A stretch of 64,000 nt of DNA from Myxococcales bacterium 68-20 (GCA_001899635.1 MKVQ01000002.1:1-64000), one strand, 5' to 3'; positions 31,982 to 39,961 are shown, counted from the stretch's first letter. The notes: generated by a model not told the origin, from the sequence alone. Translations and numbers: made by a program.

Positions 31982-33609
31982 CCGACGCCACCGCGCACGC
32001 GGCCTACATGGTCCAGCAGGGCATGTTCGTCAGCGCGTATGTCGCCCTTCTTCGTGGCGGCGGCGATCAGCACGACGTGGATGTGCTGGCGACAGCGCTC
32101 CGCGAGCTGCACGCCGCGATGTCAGGCGTGGCCGGATGGCGTGATCGCGCCTACGAGGGCTACCCGACCACGCGCAGAGACTGGACGTACGACGATCTGT
32201 ACATGGCGGCTCGGCACGTCATTCAACGGCTCGGGCTGGACGAGCAGGTGGAGGGCCAGCTCGCGCTGTACCGCGAGGCGGAGGCCCGGTCTCGCGCTCG
32301 CGTGCGGGCCGAGAAGCTACGAACGACGGCACCCGGGGCGCGTCGCCTCGAGATCCCCGCGAGCGCTCAGTCGGCCTTCGACGCGTTCCTCGCGGCATAC
32401 GCCGAATGGCAGGTCGCGTCGTATGATAGCAAACGCAGTGTCGCTGCCCTGGACGCTGCGATGGACGCGTTCGCCACGATCGCCGGAGACGCCACGATCG
32501 CCGGAGACGAGCGCCTCGCTGAGGCGCGGAGGCACCTTGATCTGCCCGAGGTCGAGCTCACGCCGCTCAAGATCCGCCTGGGCCTCAGCATCTTGCACGG
32601 GCTCATTGCTCCGTCCGCGACGGCAAGGAACGTCGAGCGAGATCCGAAGGATGAAGGTATGGGCCAGAATCCCATACCTTCATCCCGAACGTCCGCGCCG
32701 GTCCTCGAAGTAAAGGCGGACGCCGACCCGAGCGAGCTCACGGCCGAGCAGAATGCGATGCTCCAGACGCTGACGAGGACGGCGGCTGCCGCTGGTATCG
32801 CTGCCCCTGAGTCTCTGCGCGTCCTGCCGCCCAGCATGAGCGGGAGCCCGATCGTTGCGAGCTCGGACGAAGACGTCGACCTCGAGGACGGAGATGGCGC
32901 GCGCGCGCGCGCCATCTCCATCGCGCCGACCGCTAACCCGCCCGACGAGGAGCTGGAGGAGGAACTGCGCCCCGTCGCGGCTGAGATCCGCGGACTCCTG
33001 AGCGACGCGACGCGGAGTGAGCGGGACATCCACTACGAGATCGGCGCCCGCGCGTACAGGGTCAGGACCGACTCGACGTATGGGGACGGGGCGATCGAAC
33101 GTCTGGCGCGCGCCGTGGGCCAGGCCCCACGGACTTTGCAGGAGGCGGCATCGGTTGCTCGCCGGTGGCGTCCGGACGCGTACCAGACGCTGGCAGCCCG
33201 TACAACCTCGCGCGGTGAGCCGATCGGGTGGAGGCACTTGGTAACGCTCGCACGCGTTAGTGACGACACGGAACGTGCTCAGCTCCTGGAGCAGGTGTTC
33301 GAGCGCGGGCTCTCCACGCGGCAATTGGTGGAGGCGATCCGGACGCCGAAAACCGCCACGAAACGGCCGGCGAGCGTCATGCACGGGCTGGTCAAGCAGG
33401 CCAAGTCCATGGAAGCAGCGCTCTCCCAGGCCACGCCAGTACTGACGCCGGAGGCGGGCACGCCCGAGGCGCGCGCGGAGGCGATCGGCCAGTTCGCGGG
33501 AGCGGTGGTAGCTTTCGGGATAGCGCTGGCCGCGCTCGGAGATGGCGCGCGCGCGCGAGCCATCTTGGAGGTGCTCGGCGAGCCCGGACCGAGGTTCGAG
33601 CGCGAGTAG
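31978..33609 (+). CDS. 543-aa mobile-element protein of unknown function
   Basis: Starts with ATGA overlap to the HTH gene. Residues 1-110 are helical with an aromatic cluster (TTRRDWTYDDLYMAARHVI). A region of about 320-460 is a compact helical domain (IHYEIGARAYRVRTDSTYGD, then LARAVGQAPRTLQEAASVAR) reminiscent of ParB/KorB or DUF1016-type HTH segments, which suggests DNA binding. A hydrophobic helix lies near the C-terminus (AVVAFGIALAALG). Three palindromes and an 18-bp tandem repeat lie inside the gene, in protein regions that look disordered. No family is recognised with confidence; replication or partition of the element is a guess. Confidence 0.6.
   Translation: MTDATAHAAYMVQQGMFVSAYVALLRGGGDQHDVDVLATALRELHAAMSGVAGWRDRAYEGYPTTRRDWTYDDLYMAARHVIQRLGLDEQVEGQLALYREAEARSRARVRAEKLRTTAPGARRLEIPASAQSAFDAFLAAYAEWQVASYDSKRSVAALDAAMDAFATIAGDATIAGDERLAEARRHLDLPEVELTPLKIRLGLSILHGLIAPSATARNVERDPKDEGMGQNPIPSSRTSAPVLEVKADADPSELTAEQNAMLQTLTRTAAAAGIAAPESLRVLPPSMSGSPIVASSDEDVDLEDGDGARARAISIAPTANPPDEELEEELRPVAAEIRGLLSDATRSERDIHYEIGARAYRVRTDSTYGDGAIERLARAVGQAPRTLQEAASVARRWRPDAYQTLAARTTSRGEPIGWRHLVTLARVSDDTERAQLLEQVFERGLSTRQLVEAIRTPKTATKRPASVMHGLVKQAKSMEAALSQATPVLTPEAGTPEARAEAIGQFAGAVVAFGIALAALGDGARARAILEVLGEPGPRFERE
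32473..32508. repeat. 18-bp perfect tandem duplication
   Basis: GCCACGATCGCCGGAGAC occurs twice in tandem (32473-32490 and 32491-32508), duplicating the peptide ATIAGD in the 543-aa protein. In frame and recent, as the copies are identical. Confidence 0.95.
32649..32685. repeat. 15-bp perfect inverted repeat with 7-nt loop
   Basis: GGATGAAGGTATGGG (32649-32663), spacer CCAGAAT, CCCATACCTTCATCC (32671-32685). It is less G+C-rich than its surroundings and lies inside the coding region of the 543-aa protein. Such a long exact dyad is unlikely by chance; it looks like a protein-binding site or the scar of a small mobile palindrome. Confidence 0.9.
32890..32917. repeat. 28-bp perfect palindrome
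   Basis: GGAGATGGCGCGCG is followed directly by its reverse complement, with a (CG)n centre. A second, imperfect copy lies at 33538-33568 in the same gene. Both encode the peptide GDGARARAI. Confidence 0.9.
33538..33568. repeat. Second copy of the GGAGATGGCGCG palindrome, imperfect
   Basis: Begins with the same 16 bases as the palindrome at 32890 and has GATGGC (33541-33546) facing GCCATC (33559-33564) across a GC-alternating centre. Two changes break perfect symmetry. It lies near the 3' end of the 543-aa gene. Confidence 0.8.
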
Positions 33610-33679
33610 CTGCAACTCGGGTTCAACGCAACGGACAAGGAGGAGAGATATCTCCGTCCTCTTGCGTCCAGTGCGGTCA

Positions 33680-33705
33680 CCCCGACCGCGGGCTCGGGGC
33701 TCTTA
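33680..33705 (+). terminator. Hairpin between the 543-aa gene and the HTH gene
   Basis: CCCCGA (33680-33685), 8-nt loop, TCGGGG (33694-33699), then CTCTT. It could end transcription of the 31760-33609 pair; it also precedes the ribosome site of the gene at 33734 in the manner of the other hairpin leaders. Confidence 0.45.
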
Positions 33706-33733
33706 CGCTCATCGGCCCCCCACGGAGACCAGC

Positions 33734-34411
33734 ATGTATCTTCAGCATGTCCTTCAATCGTCTTCGAGGCCCGTACTCGACGTCGTTCGCCAGGCCAACG
33801 TTGCGAGCCTGCCGTCTTCAACACGGCTCCCGCGGCTCCCGCGGCGCCTTCAGACCTACTTCGCAGCGACGCTCGGGGTTCTTCTGCTCGAGGAGGAGGA
33901 CGAAGAGGAGGCGGCGAGGCCGGTGGTTCCGCTCTCGGATCGCCGCTACCTCACGACGGCCGAGGCTGCCGGCTACTGCGGCATGAGCCCCGATGCCTTT
34001 CGGCAGGCCGTTCACCGAGGCCGCGTTCAGCCGGCAGGACGACGCGGCGGAGGAACACTCACGTTCGAGCTGACAGAGCTCGATCGATTCATGAGAGGAG
34101 ACACCTATGGCGATGACATGGACAAAACGCTGGGGCGGGATGGAGGTCAGCTCCGAGCCGATCCTCCCCGGCGTGTACAAGCGGAAGGACGGCGGCTTCG
34201 TGGTGCGCGGGCACGCGAAGGATCCGAGGACGGGCAAGCTCACCGAGATCTTCAAGGTTCTTCCCAACGAGACCGACAAGGTGGAGGCGCTCGGTTGGCT
34301 CAGCCGCGAAAAGGCAAAGGTTCGAGCGGGGGCGACGCAGCAAACGAACGTGCTGCCGCGCTTCAGCTCGTTCGCCGCCTCGTTGATGGAGGCCAAGATC
34401 AAGAGCGGTGA
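33734..34411 (+). CDS. Helix-turn-helix (excisionase-like) protein, frame runs into integrase gene
   Basis: ATG 33734 has GGAG 7 nt upstream. After a 75-aa N-terminal part with an acidic LLEEEDEEEAA run, residues about 75-120 are an HTH_17/excisionase domain: YLTTAEAAGYCGMSPDAFRQ, then AVHRGRVQPAGRRGGGTLTF, then ELTELDRFMRG. Such proteins normally end soon after LDRFMRG, but this frame has no stop until 34411, 305 nt inside the integrase gene, and the added 100 residues (Arg/Gly/Asp-rich) look like a shadow of the integrase. Either the stop has been lost or the overlap is real. It is a probable directionality factor for the integrase. Confidence 0.6.
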   Translation: MYLQHVLQSSSRPVLDVVRQANVASLPSSTRLPRLPRRLQTYFAATLGVLLLEEEDEEEAARPVVPLSDRRYLTTAEAAGYCGMSPDAFRQAVHRGRVQPAGRRGGGTLTFELTELDRFMRGDTYGDDMDKTLGRDGGQLRADPPRRVQAEGRRLRGARAREGSEDGQAHRDLQGSSQRDRQGGGARLAQPRKGKGSSGGDAANERAAALQLVRRLVDGGQDQER

Positions 34412-35465
34412 GATCGCGTCGGCAGCGACGCGGGAGCTTTGGGGCGATGTCCTCGAAAACCATCTCTTCAAGACGGACTTCGCCGACTTCTTCATCGACC
34501 AGATCCGCGCGCGGGATCTGCTCGACTGGAAGGAGGGCATCAGGATCGGCAAGGGCGACGGCGAGTACAGCCCGCACACTGCAAACTCGTGGCTCCGAAT
34601 CCTCAAGGCCATCGTGAACGCCTACGTCAAGAAGTACGAGCTGGAGAGGAACCCTGCCCTTGCGTTGGACCTCTTCGACACATCCAAGTGGCGCGGCAAG
34701 ATCACGAAGGAGGAGCCGAACAGCCTCACGCCGGAGGAGCTGCCGATGTTCCTCCGCCTCTTTCGCGAGTTCGAGGAGGAGTGGTTCGCGTTGGTCGCTC
34801 TCGGCTTCGCGATCGGCGCGCGTCCCTCTTCGCTTCGCCCCCTCCGTCGCTCGGGTCCGCAGAGGGACTACGACCGGGAGACGGGCGAGCTGATCCTGCG
34901 GCGTAGCCATACGCGAAAGAACGAGGTCATGGAGGCGACGAAGAACGGCGAGGACGTGACGATCATCCTGCCCAAGGACATGCGCGACATCCTCTCGTGG
35001 CACATCGACGAGATCCTCGTGGAGGACGACCCCGCGGATCGCCAGAAGCCGCGCATCACGCGCATGCGCATGGCTAGGAGCGAGCTCCTCTTCCCCGCCG
35101 GGCGCACTGGGAGCTTCATCAGCACGACCGCGCTATGGAAGCCGTTCGAGCACGTCTCCGCTGCCATGAAGAAGGCGACCGAGGGCAAGTTCACGAAGAG
35201 CATCACGCCAAAGGGCATGCGCCGAACGAACAAGGATCTGATGCGTGCCGCGGGCGTGAAAGACATCGTCGCGATGGCCGTGTCGAACCACCTCGATGAC
35301 GAGATGCACGCGCACTACAGCACGGTCTCACCAAAGGAGATGACCGAGGCCGTGGCGGAAGTGATCCGGCTCGCCGACTTCCGGACGCCTTCCGTAAGGC
35401 AGGAGGAACCTGATCTCCAAGCCTCTGGTTGTGGTTGTGGGGCGCATTGTGGGGCGTCCCGGTGA
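34107..35465 (+). CDS. Tyrosine recombinase (integrase)
   Basis: A 452-aa protein with GAGGAG 7 nt before ATG 34107. The N-terminus GVYKRKDGGFVVRGHAKDPR is an arm-binding-type domain; a core-binding domain spans about 75-210. In the catalytic domain the first Arg is in FAIGARPSSLRPL (about 237), box II reads TPKGMRRTNKDLM so the HxxR histidine is Lys, followed by VSNHLDDEMHAHYSTV with His and the Tyr nucleophile (about 410). The tail is Cys-rich (CGCGAHCG). The stop is 51 bp before a tRNA-Gly 3'-end copy, the usual distance from attachment site. It probably integrates the defence-bearing element. Confidence 0.9.
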   Translation: MAMTWTKRWGGMEVSSEPILPGVYKRKDGGFVVRGHAKDPRTGKLTEIFKVLPNETDKVEALGWLSREKAKVRAGATQQTNVLPRFSSFAASLMEAKIKSGEIASAATRELWGDVLENHLFKTDFADFFIDQIRARDLLDWKEGIRIGKGDGEYSPHTANSWLRILKAIVNAYVKKYELERNPALALDLFDTSKWRGKITKEEPNSLTPEELPMFLRLFREFEEEWFALVALGFAIGARPSSLRPLRRSGPQRDYDRETGELILRRSHTRKNEVMEATKNGEDVTIILPKDMRDILSWHIDEILVEDDPADRQKPRITRMRMARSELLFPAGRTGSFISTTALWKPFEHVSAAMKKATEGKFTKSITPKGMRRTNKDLMRAAGVKDIVAMAVSNHLDDEMHAHYSTVSPKEMTEAVAEVIRLADFRTPSVRQEEPDLQASGCGCGAHCGASR

Positions 35466-35516
35466 TGGTGCCTCGGAGACCTTGTTTTCTAGGCTGCGCG
35501 GAGAACGTGGCGGACG

Positions 35517-35560
35517 TTCCCAAGCTGGATGTCGCGGGTTCGAATCCCGTGTCCCGCTCT
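35517..35560 (+). other. Attachment site: 3' half of tRNA-Gly(CCC)
   Basis: The sequence from TTCCCAAGCTGG through the T-loop TTCGAAT to GTCCCGCTC reproduces the anticodon loop (TTCCCAA, anticodon CCC), anticodon 3' stem (GCTGG), variable loop, T-arm and acceptor 3' strand of a bacterial tRNA-Gly. The bases before it do not form the 5' half (no CCAGC to pair with GCTGG). It is therefore a duplicated tRNA end, as left by integration into a tRNA gene. It lies 51 bp after the integrase stop. Confidence 0.85.
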
Positions 35561-35824
35561 AGTTTTCCAGGGGTTTCTGCCACCAGGCGTTAGCCGGTGT
35601 GACACCCCAAAACCCCTCGGTGGCGAGGGAAGTGGTGAGGCTTACGAAGCCCCGCCGATTCCGCATGTAGCGCGGCAGCTGCGGGCATCTCGCGTTGCGG
35701 GGCGCTCGCCGGTTCCGACGGATCCCCGGGGCGCGCCGTCCAGCGACTGCGCTGAGATCGACCCGGTCGCCGATCGCCGTGAGCTGAACGCTCGGAAGTG
35801 CGCTCGCCTCCCCCGAGGTGGCCG

Positions 35825-36148
35825 ATGAGCGCCCAGCTCAGCCTCGACCTCCTCGTCCGCGATCGCGCGAGTGAGGAGCCGAGGCCGCGCGCGGTCGTTC
35901 CGGGCGCCTACAACGTCTTCGTCGCCGGCCTCGAGGCGCCGCCGGCGAAGCCTTGCGAGACCTGCGACGAGGACGCTCGCTGCGTTGGTCCTCTGCCCGT
36001 CTTGGCGTCGGAGCCGTCGGAGGCCGAGGCAACACACGTTGCTCGATCTCGCTCCGCTGAAGTGGAACGCTCCGCCGAACGCGACGACGTTCGGCGACTC
36101 CTCGACGCCGACCCGATCCGACGACTCACGGTCGACGCGCGCGGCTGA
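35825..36148 (+). CDS. Hypothetical protein beyond the attachment site
   Basis: A 107-aa frame with ATG 35825, beginning MSAQLSLDLLVRDRASEEP, with CETCDEDARC in the middle. Ribosome site is weak. It ends just where the recognisable part of the opposite-strand GFA remnant begins. No family recognised; it may be a fragment left by an earlier element. Confidence 0.3.
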   Translation: MSAQLSLDLLVRDRASEEPRPRAVVPGAYNVFVAGLEAPPAKPCETCDEDARCVGPLPVLASEPSEAEATHVARSRSAEVERSAERDDVRRLLDADPIRRLTVDARG

Positions 36149-36153
36149 CGGCT

Positions 36154-36321
36154 CACGACAGCCTGCGGGAAGATCGCAGAGGCATGAAAGAGAGCGCCGT
36201 GATGCTTTCGGCAGTCGAGGCAGTGGCACACGCCGACGCGCTACGGCCATCCCGACGCAACGATGCGGACGCTGCCGCACAGGCAGCCGCCGGTGAAACG
36301 CTCGGGTCCCTCCACGCTCAT
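36154..36321 (-). pseudogene. GFA-family (CENP-V/formaldehyde-activating) gene remnant
   Basis: The start codon overlaps the upstream reductase stop as ATGA. The frame reads MSVEGPERFTGGCLCGSVRI (CxCG zinc motif), then hits TAG at 36241-36243, and continues in frame as GVCHCLDCRKHHGALFHASA, the second zinc motif (CHCxxC) of GFA proteins. After AIFPQAVV homology stops, so roughly 60-90 residues of a normal 130-150-aa protein are missing. It has both a nonsense codon and a 3' truncation, so it is dead. Confidence 0.75.
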
Positions 36322-36872
36322 CCCGCTTTGCGACGGAAGTGGAGCGCCTGCACGCCGGACTTGAACCGCTGCGTCGATAGGAGCTCGAGATGCCGCGCAC
36401 TCGACAGGCCATGAAACAACGTCGGCCCGCGGCCACTGATGATGGGATGAACGACGATGCGGTACTCGTCGATGAGCCCCAACTCCTCGAGCGCAGCCGC
36501 GAGCTTGGGCGCTCCGACGAGGACCCCCCGCTCGGTCTTCGCTTTCAGCGCCGAGATCGCCTCGCGAAGGTCACCCTCCACCTTGATCGTGTTCTGCCAC
36601 GGAAGGTCGCTCCGCGAGCCCGACACGACGTACTTCGCCTTCGCCTCGAGCTTCTGTGCCCACTCGCGCATCGCGCGCGGCGCCTTTTCGTCGCGTGCCA
36701 CCGCGGGCCAGGCTCCCTCCATCAGCTCGTAGGTGTTGCGCCCGAAGAGCATCGCCCCGCTCTGATCCATGAGCTGCGTCCAATAGTCGTGCAGCTCGTC
36801 GTCCGCGATCCCCTGGGTGTGATCGATGCACCCGTCCAAAGTCACGTTGAGACCGAAGGTGAGGAGGCCCAT
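36318..36872 (-). CDS. RibD C-terminal / dihydrofolate reductase-like protein
   Basis: A 184-aa protein, ATG 36872. The N-terminal strand LLTFGLNVTLDGCIDHTQG, the GAMLFGRNTYELMEG motif near residue 40-55 and the C-terminal YRIVVHPIISGRGPTLFHGL are the three hallmarks of small RibD_C-type NADPH reductases (YyaP/YwjB group). Length is normal. These proteins resemble riboflavin and folate reductases but their substrates are mostly unknown. It is the first gene of a pair with the decayed GFA gene. Confidence 0.9.
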   Translation of the reverse strand: MGLLTFGLNVTLDGCIDHTQGIADDELHDYWTQLMDQSGAMLFGRNTYELMEGAWPAVARDEKAPRAMREWAQKLEAKAKYVVSGSRSDLPWQNTIKVEGDLREAISALKAKTERGVLVGAPKLAAALEELGLIDEYRIVVHPIISGRGPTLFHGLSSARHLELLSTQRFKSGVQALHFRRKAG

Positions 36873-37190
36873 GGCGTGGGATTATACGAAAAGCGCGCCC
36901 AGCGCGCAGCAGCCCGAGCCATCGACGCAATGCCCCATCCCCGGTGGGCTATCGGCGCGCAGAAACTCGAGACCATCGAATCGATCATCCCGCCTGGCTG
37001 CCCGAGGACGCGCAGCAACCAGACATGATCGCCGCGATCCCCCTTCGCCACTGCGCACTGCGCGCAACAACCGGATGCCTCCGACGCAATCCCCCCTCGC
37101 TACTGCGCACCGCGCGCAGAAACTCGACACCATCGAATCCATCACCTGGACCTGCTGCGCTCTGCGCGCAGAAACCAGACCCCATCGCGG
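36873..37190. repeat. Degenerate tandem repeat region upstream of the RibD-like gene
   Basis: Two near-identical blocks, 36955-36986 and 37111-37143 (GCGCGCAGAAACTCGA, then ACCATCGAATC), lie about 157 bp apart. A third, weaker copy begins near 37168 (GCGCGCAGAAACCAGACC). A companion segment GACGCAAT also recurs at the same interval. No gene is seen on either strand. The blocks are too few and too diverged for CRISPR. Confidence 0.7.
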
Positions 37191-37313
37191 GCTCTCGTGT
37201 CCTGACCGGCCCCGGATCTGAAGCTCGGAGTCTCCCCGGATCGCCGCCCAGGTGCAGGCCGTCGCGCGGAGGTCGTGGAAGGTGATCGCCTTCCGGGTCG
37301 GGATTTCATCCAC
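37191..37313 (-). pseudogene. Integrase fragment (catalytic box II region)
   Basis: The minus-strand frame reads TRKAITFHDLRATACTWAAI, then RGDSELQIRGRSGH: the HDLRAT box II and GH box III of tyrosine recombinases of a type different from the intact integrase. The frame before it (PRGWVVFAWMKSRP) is in another phase, and no catalytic Tyr follows. It is a decayed remnant of an earlier element. Confidence 0.65.
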
Positions 37314-37467
37314 GCGAAGACAACCCAGCCGCGGGGCCGATGATCTACATCGAGCGTCCCTACTACGAGCACCGGACGAGACCGACGCGAGGCCGGAATG
37401 CTGGGGCGCGTTGACATAGCGCCCGAATGGCGAGACTTCACCTCCAGGGGAATCGTCGACCCGTTGG

Positions 37468-38982
37468 TCAGAGGAGCAGCAAGAGCCCCCCGCTCACTCC
37501 GACGGAGAGGACTTTCGCCGTGTCATGCCAGACCTCCTCGCTGCCCGAGATCAGCGGAAGCGAGAGAGAGGGACCGACCACGAGCCCAACCTCCTCGACA
37601 GGGCGGAGCACGAGGAACCCGTCGACGTCGGCCCCCAAATGATAAGCCGACTCCCGCCCGGTCGAGTAGACCCACGTCATCCCCACACGCGGCCAGAACG
37701 CGAGCCAATCCGTGGCTGGAAGGAGACCTCCGACGCGGGGCGCGAGGCCGACGACGAGCGAACCTGTTCCAAAGTCCGGGTAGAGCGAGCGCTGTACCCA
37801 TCCCGTGCGGACAAAGCCGACGTTCGCAGCCGCCCCCAGCGTGAGCCGCTCTTGCAGCACGACGTCGAACGCCACGCGCGGCATCGAAGGGAACCGGCTC
37901 GTCGTGTCGGCGACGCCGAGATCGAGCTGATCGTCGTCGCGCTCCTCCCCTCCCTTCTCGACGCGGTAGCGAGCGAGGGAAACGATCCGCTCGGCCCCGA
38001 CCAGGAAGCGCACGGGCTTTCGGTCATGCTCCGAGCGCGCCCCCTGTCCAGGCTCCTCGTCGAGCCGCACCGTCAGGCCTGCCGAGACCGCGATCCGGAC
38101 GTTGGGGTTCGGTTCTCCGATCGCCAGAATCCCGCAGTCGATGCCGCCACTGAGCTCGCAATCGCGTTGGATGCGCTCTGTGGCGACCGTCTGATCGACG
38201 GCGATCGGAGCCGAGAGCGACGGACCTACGGTGAGCGCCCAGCGACCGTTCGGCGTCCACGCGAGGCGCAGGTCGGCGACGAGGTCCGCCCGATGGCGCT
38301 CATCGACGTAAGCGTCTGGGGGTCGACTCGTGACGTAAGCGACGCCGACGTGCGGCCAGAGCGCGAGGTGCTCGCCCAACGGGAAGACGTGGCCCACGCG
38401 GAGCGCGCCGCCCACGAAGTGGATCGCACCACGCGCATCGGATCCGATCGTGCTCTCGACGATCGGGGACGCGCCGATCGTGAACCGGGCTCCGAGCACA
38501 TAATCGAGTGTCAGGGCGCTCGGCGCGGCCGGAGCCGCAAATCCGCCCGCGTGGCCGTAACGAACCGCGTTGTCCTCCGAGAGCAGATTCGACGCTCCGA
38601 CCGAGAACAACGGGAGCGCGTCGTCCGCCGAGAGGAGCCAGCTCCCGCTGCGCGCGAAGAGCTGCGTCGGAGCCACGCGCGCCGGAGCGCTGGACGGCGC
38701 CTCGGGCTCCGGTGGCGTTGCCGCGGGCGCGGCCGGGGTGGGCGCCTCGGTTGGAGCGGGCTCCGCGCCGCGCGGTCCAGCACCCGGATCGGCATCCGGA
38801 GCGCTCGTACCCGAGCGTGTGTTGCCGAGAGCGTTCGCGGCCTCGGCCGTCTGAGCCGGCGCCTCGTCGGGCCCCGCTGCATGAATCGGCGCCGCCGCGA
38901 GCAGCGATGCCAGCACCAGAAACACCCCGACGGTCGTCGAGGTTCCACCCCTGCATCGCGTCATCCGGTCGACCACACCCAT
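37468..38982 (-). CDS. Exported outer-membrane beta-barrel-like protein
   Basis: A 504-aa protein, ATG 38982. A signal peptide (VGVFLVLASLLAAAPIHAA, cleaved near residue 36) is followed by an Ala/Pro-rich linker to about residue 105. The rest is repeated amphipathic strands (RVGHVFPLGEHLALWPHVGV, RWALTVGPSLSAPIA, LVVGPSLSLPLISG) ending in a hydrophobic VGVSGGLLLLL, as expected of an outer-membrane barrel whose last strand is the C-terminus. Myxobacteria carry many such proteins with Pro-rich linkers. No enzymatic motif is seen. Start: MTRCRGG at 38964 is an alternative. Confidence 0.75.
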   Translation of the reverse strand: MGVVDRMTRCRGGTSTTVGVFLVLASLLAAAPIHAAGPDEAPAQTAEAANALGNTRSGTSAPDADPGAGPRGAEPAPTEAPTPAAPAATPPEPEAPSSAPARVAPTQLFARSGSWLLSADDALPLFSVGASNLLSEDNAVRYGHAGGFAAPAAPSALTLDYVLGARFTIGASPIVESTIGSDARGAIHFVGGALRVGHVFPLGEHLALWPHVGVAYVTSRPPDAYVDERHRADLVADLRLAWTPNGRWALTVGPSLSAPIAVDQTVATERIQRDCELSGGIDCGILAIGEPNPNVRIAVSAGLTVRLDEEPGQGARSEHDRKPVRFLVGAERIVSLARYRVEKGGEERDDDQLDLGVADTTSRFPSMPRVAFDVVLQERLTLGAAANVGFVRTGWVQRSLYPDFGTGSLVVGLAPRVGGLLPATDWLAFWPRVGMTWVYSTGRESAYHLGADVDGFLVLRPVEEVGLVVGPSLSLPLISGSEEVWHDTAKVLSVGVSGGLLLLL

Positions 38983-39229
38983 CTTGCGCTACCTAGTCGT
39001 CACAATCGACGAAAAAGGGTGAACTTGGCAGCACCACACGTCGAAGCTCCAGGTCCACGAGGACGCGAGGGCTTCGGAGAGCACCAGGACGGAGGCGACG
39101 CGCTGGAGGGCGCGTGCGCCGAGGCCGTCCCCTCGACCGCGAAGAGTTCGCCTCTTTCGAGGTGACGAAAGAAGAGTTCGAGGCAGCGTGGTCGGCGAAA
39201 GACGGAGCCGGCGCTCCGTGAGGAAGCCC

Positions 39230-39865
39230 TCAGACCCAGTTGGCCTGGACGCCCATGCGGTCGATTGCGGTGACACTCACGTCCGGCACTTCGTTCGCGA
39301 CACGCGATGCGATGGCCTCGGAGTCTTCAAACGTCAGCGAACCGGGCACTAGCTGTTCGTCCGGCTTGAACGTCAACCAGTTCGTGCCGAGGAGTTCATC
39401 CACCGCGGACTCCGCTAGTAGTGAGACGAGTCCCCCTCCCCTGAAACTGGCGCGGAACGTCACGCCCTCATGCCTCGTCCATACGACGAGGCGCTCGCTC
39501 AGCGCGTTGACGACAGCGCCGCCGAACGAGAGCGGCCGTTCCGTCGCAGGCGCCGCAATGTACATGAACATTCGGTAGAGCTCGGGATGCGGCAGCACCT
39601 TGGTGCGATGGTCCGCGTACGGGGCGATGGGGAGCGGCATTCCATCGAAGGCGACGGTCACGACGTTTCCCGCCCAAACGGTGACGCGCACGGCAGAAGG
39701 AGATGGGCGATCGTTCGCAGCGTTCGTGACGACGCTCTCGACGAGACGACTGCACATCGACCGTTCGGACGTGCCATCGCCTACGTACATCGCGGGACGG
39801 CGTCGGATCGGCTCCAAGCCCTCGATGACGTCGACGATGCCATGCTCCCTGAAGCTCACGAGCAT
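39230..39865 (-). CDS. Orphan GyrB/ParE-type ATPase-domain protein (copy 1)
   Basis: A 211-aa protein; ATG 39865 chosen over an upstream TTG. IEGLEPIRRRPAMYVGDGTS corresponds to the LEAVRKRPGMYIG motif of GyrB. ESVVTNAAN stands where GyrB has its ATP-binding EVVDNAID, and VAFDGMPLPI where it has DDGRGIP. GGAVVNALSERLVV matches the GGLHGVGAS..VNALS region, without the glycine lid. It is only the GHKL domain: no transducer, toprim or DNA gate. A paralogue of the same length lies at 45814. Role unknown. Confidence 0.7.
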   Translation of the reverse strand: MLVSFREHGIVDVIEGLEPIRRRPAMYVGDGTSERSMCSRLVESVVTNAANDRPSPSAVRVTVWAGNVVTVAFDGMPLPIAPYADHRTKVLPHPELYRMFMYIAAPATERPLSFGGAVVNALSERLVVWTRHEGVTFRASFRGGGLVSLLAESAVDELLGTNWLTFKPDEQLVPGSLTFEDSEAIASRVANEVPDVSVTAIDRMGVQANWV

Positions 39866-39961
39866 CAGTCTACTACCCTGGCCCAAGCTCGCGTTCCCGT
39901 GACGTGCAGCGACTGCAATGACGTGGAGCTTGCTTGGCCGTTCGGGCGCCGTGCGTGCGAG

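Noticed and set aside
35480-35560. Complete tRNA gene next to the integrase
   Set aside because: Only the 3' half of tRNA-Gly is present; the upstream bases cannot form the D-arm or the 5' anticodon strand.
36920-37200. CRISPR array
   Set aside because: Only two or three diverged blocks at about 157-bp spacing, no uniform repeats or spacers and no cas genes.
37525-39165. 546-aa plus-strand ORF
   Set aside because: Shadow of the beta-barrel protein on the minus strand, which has a signal peptide and barrel strands.
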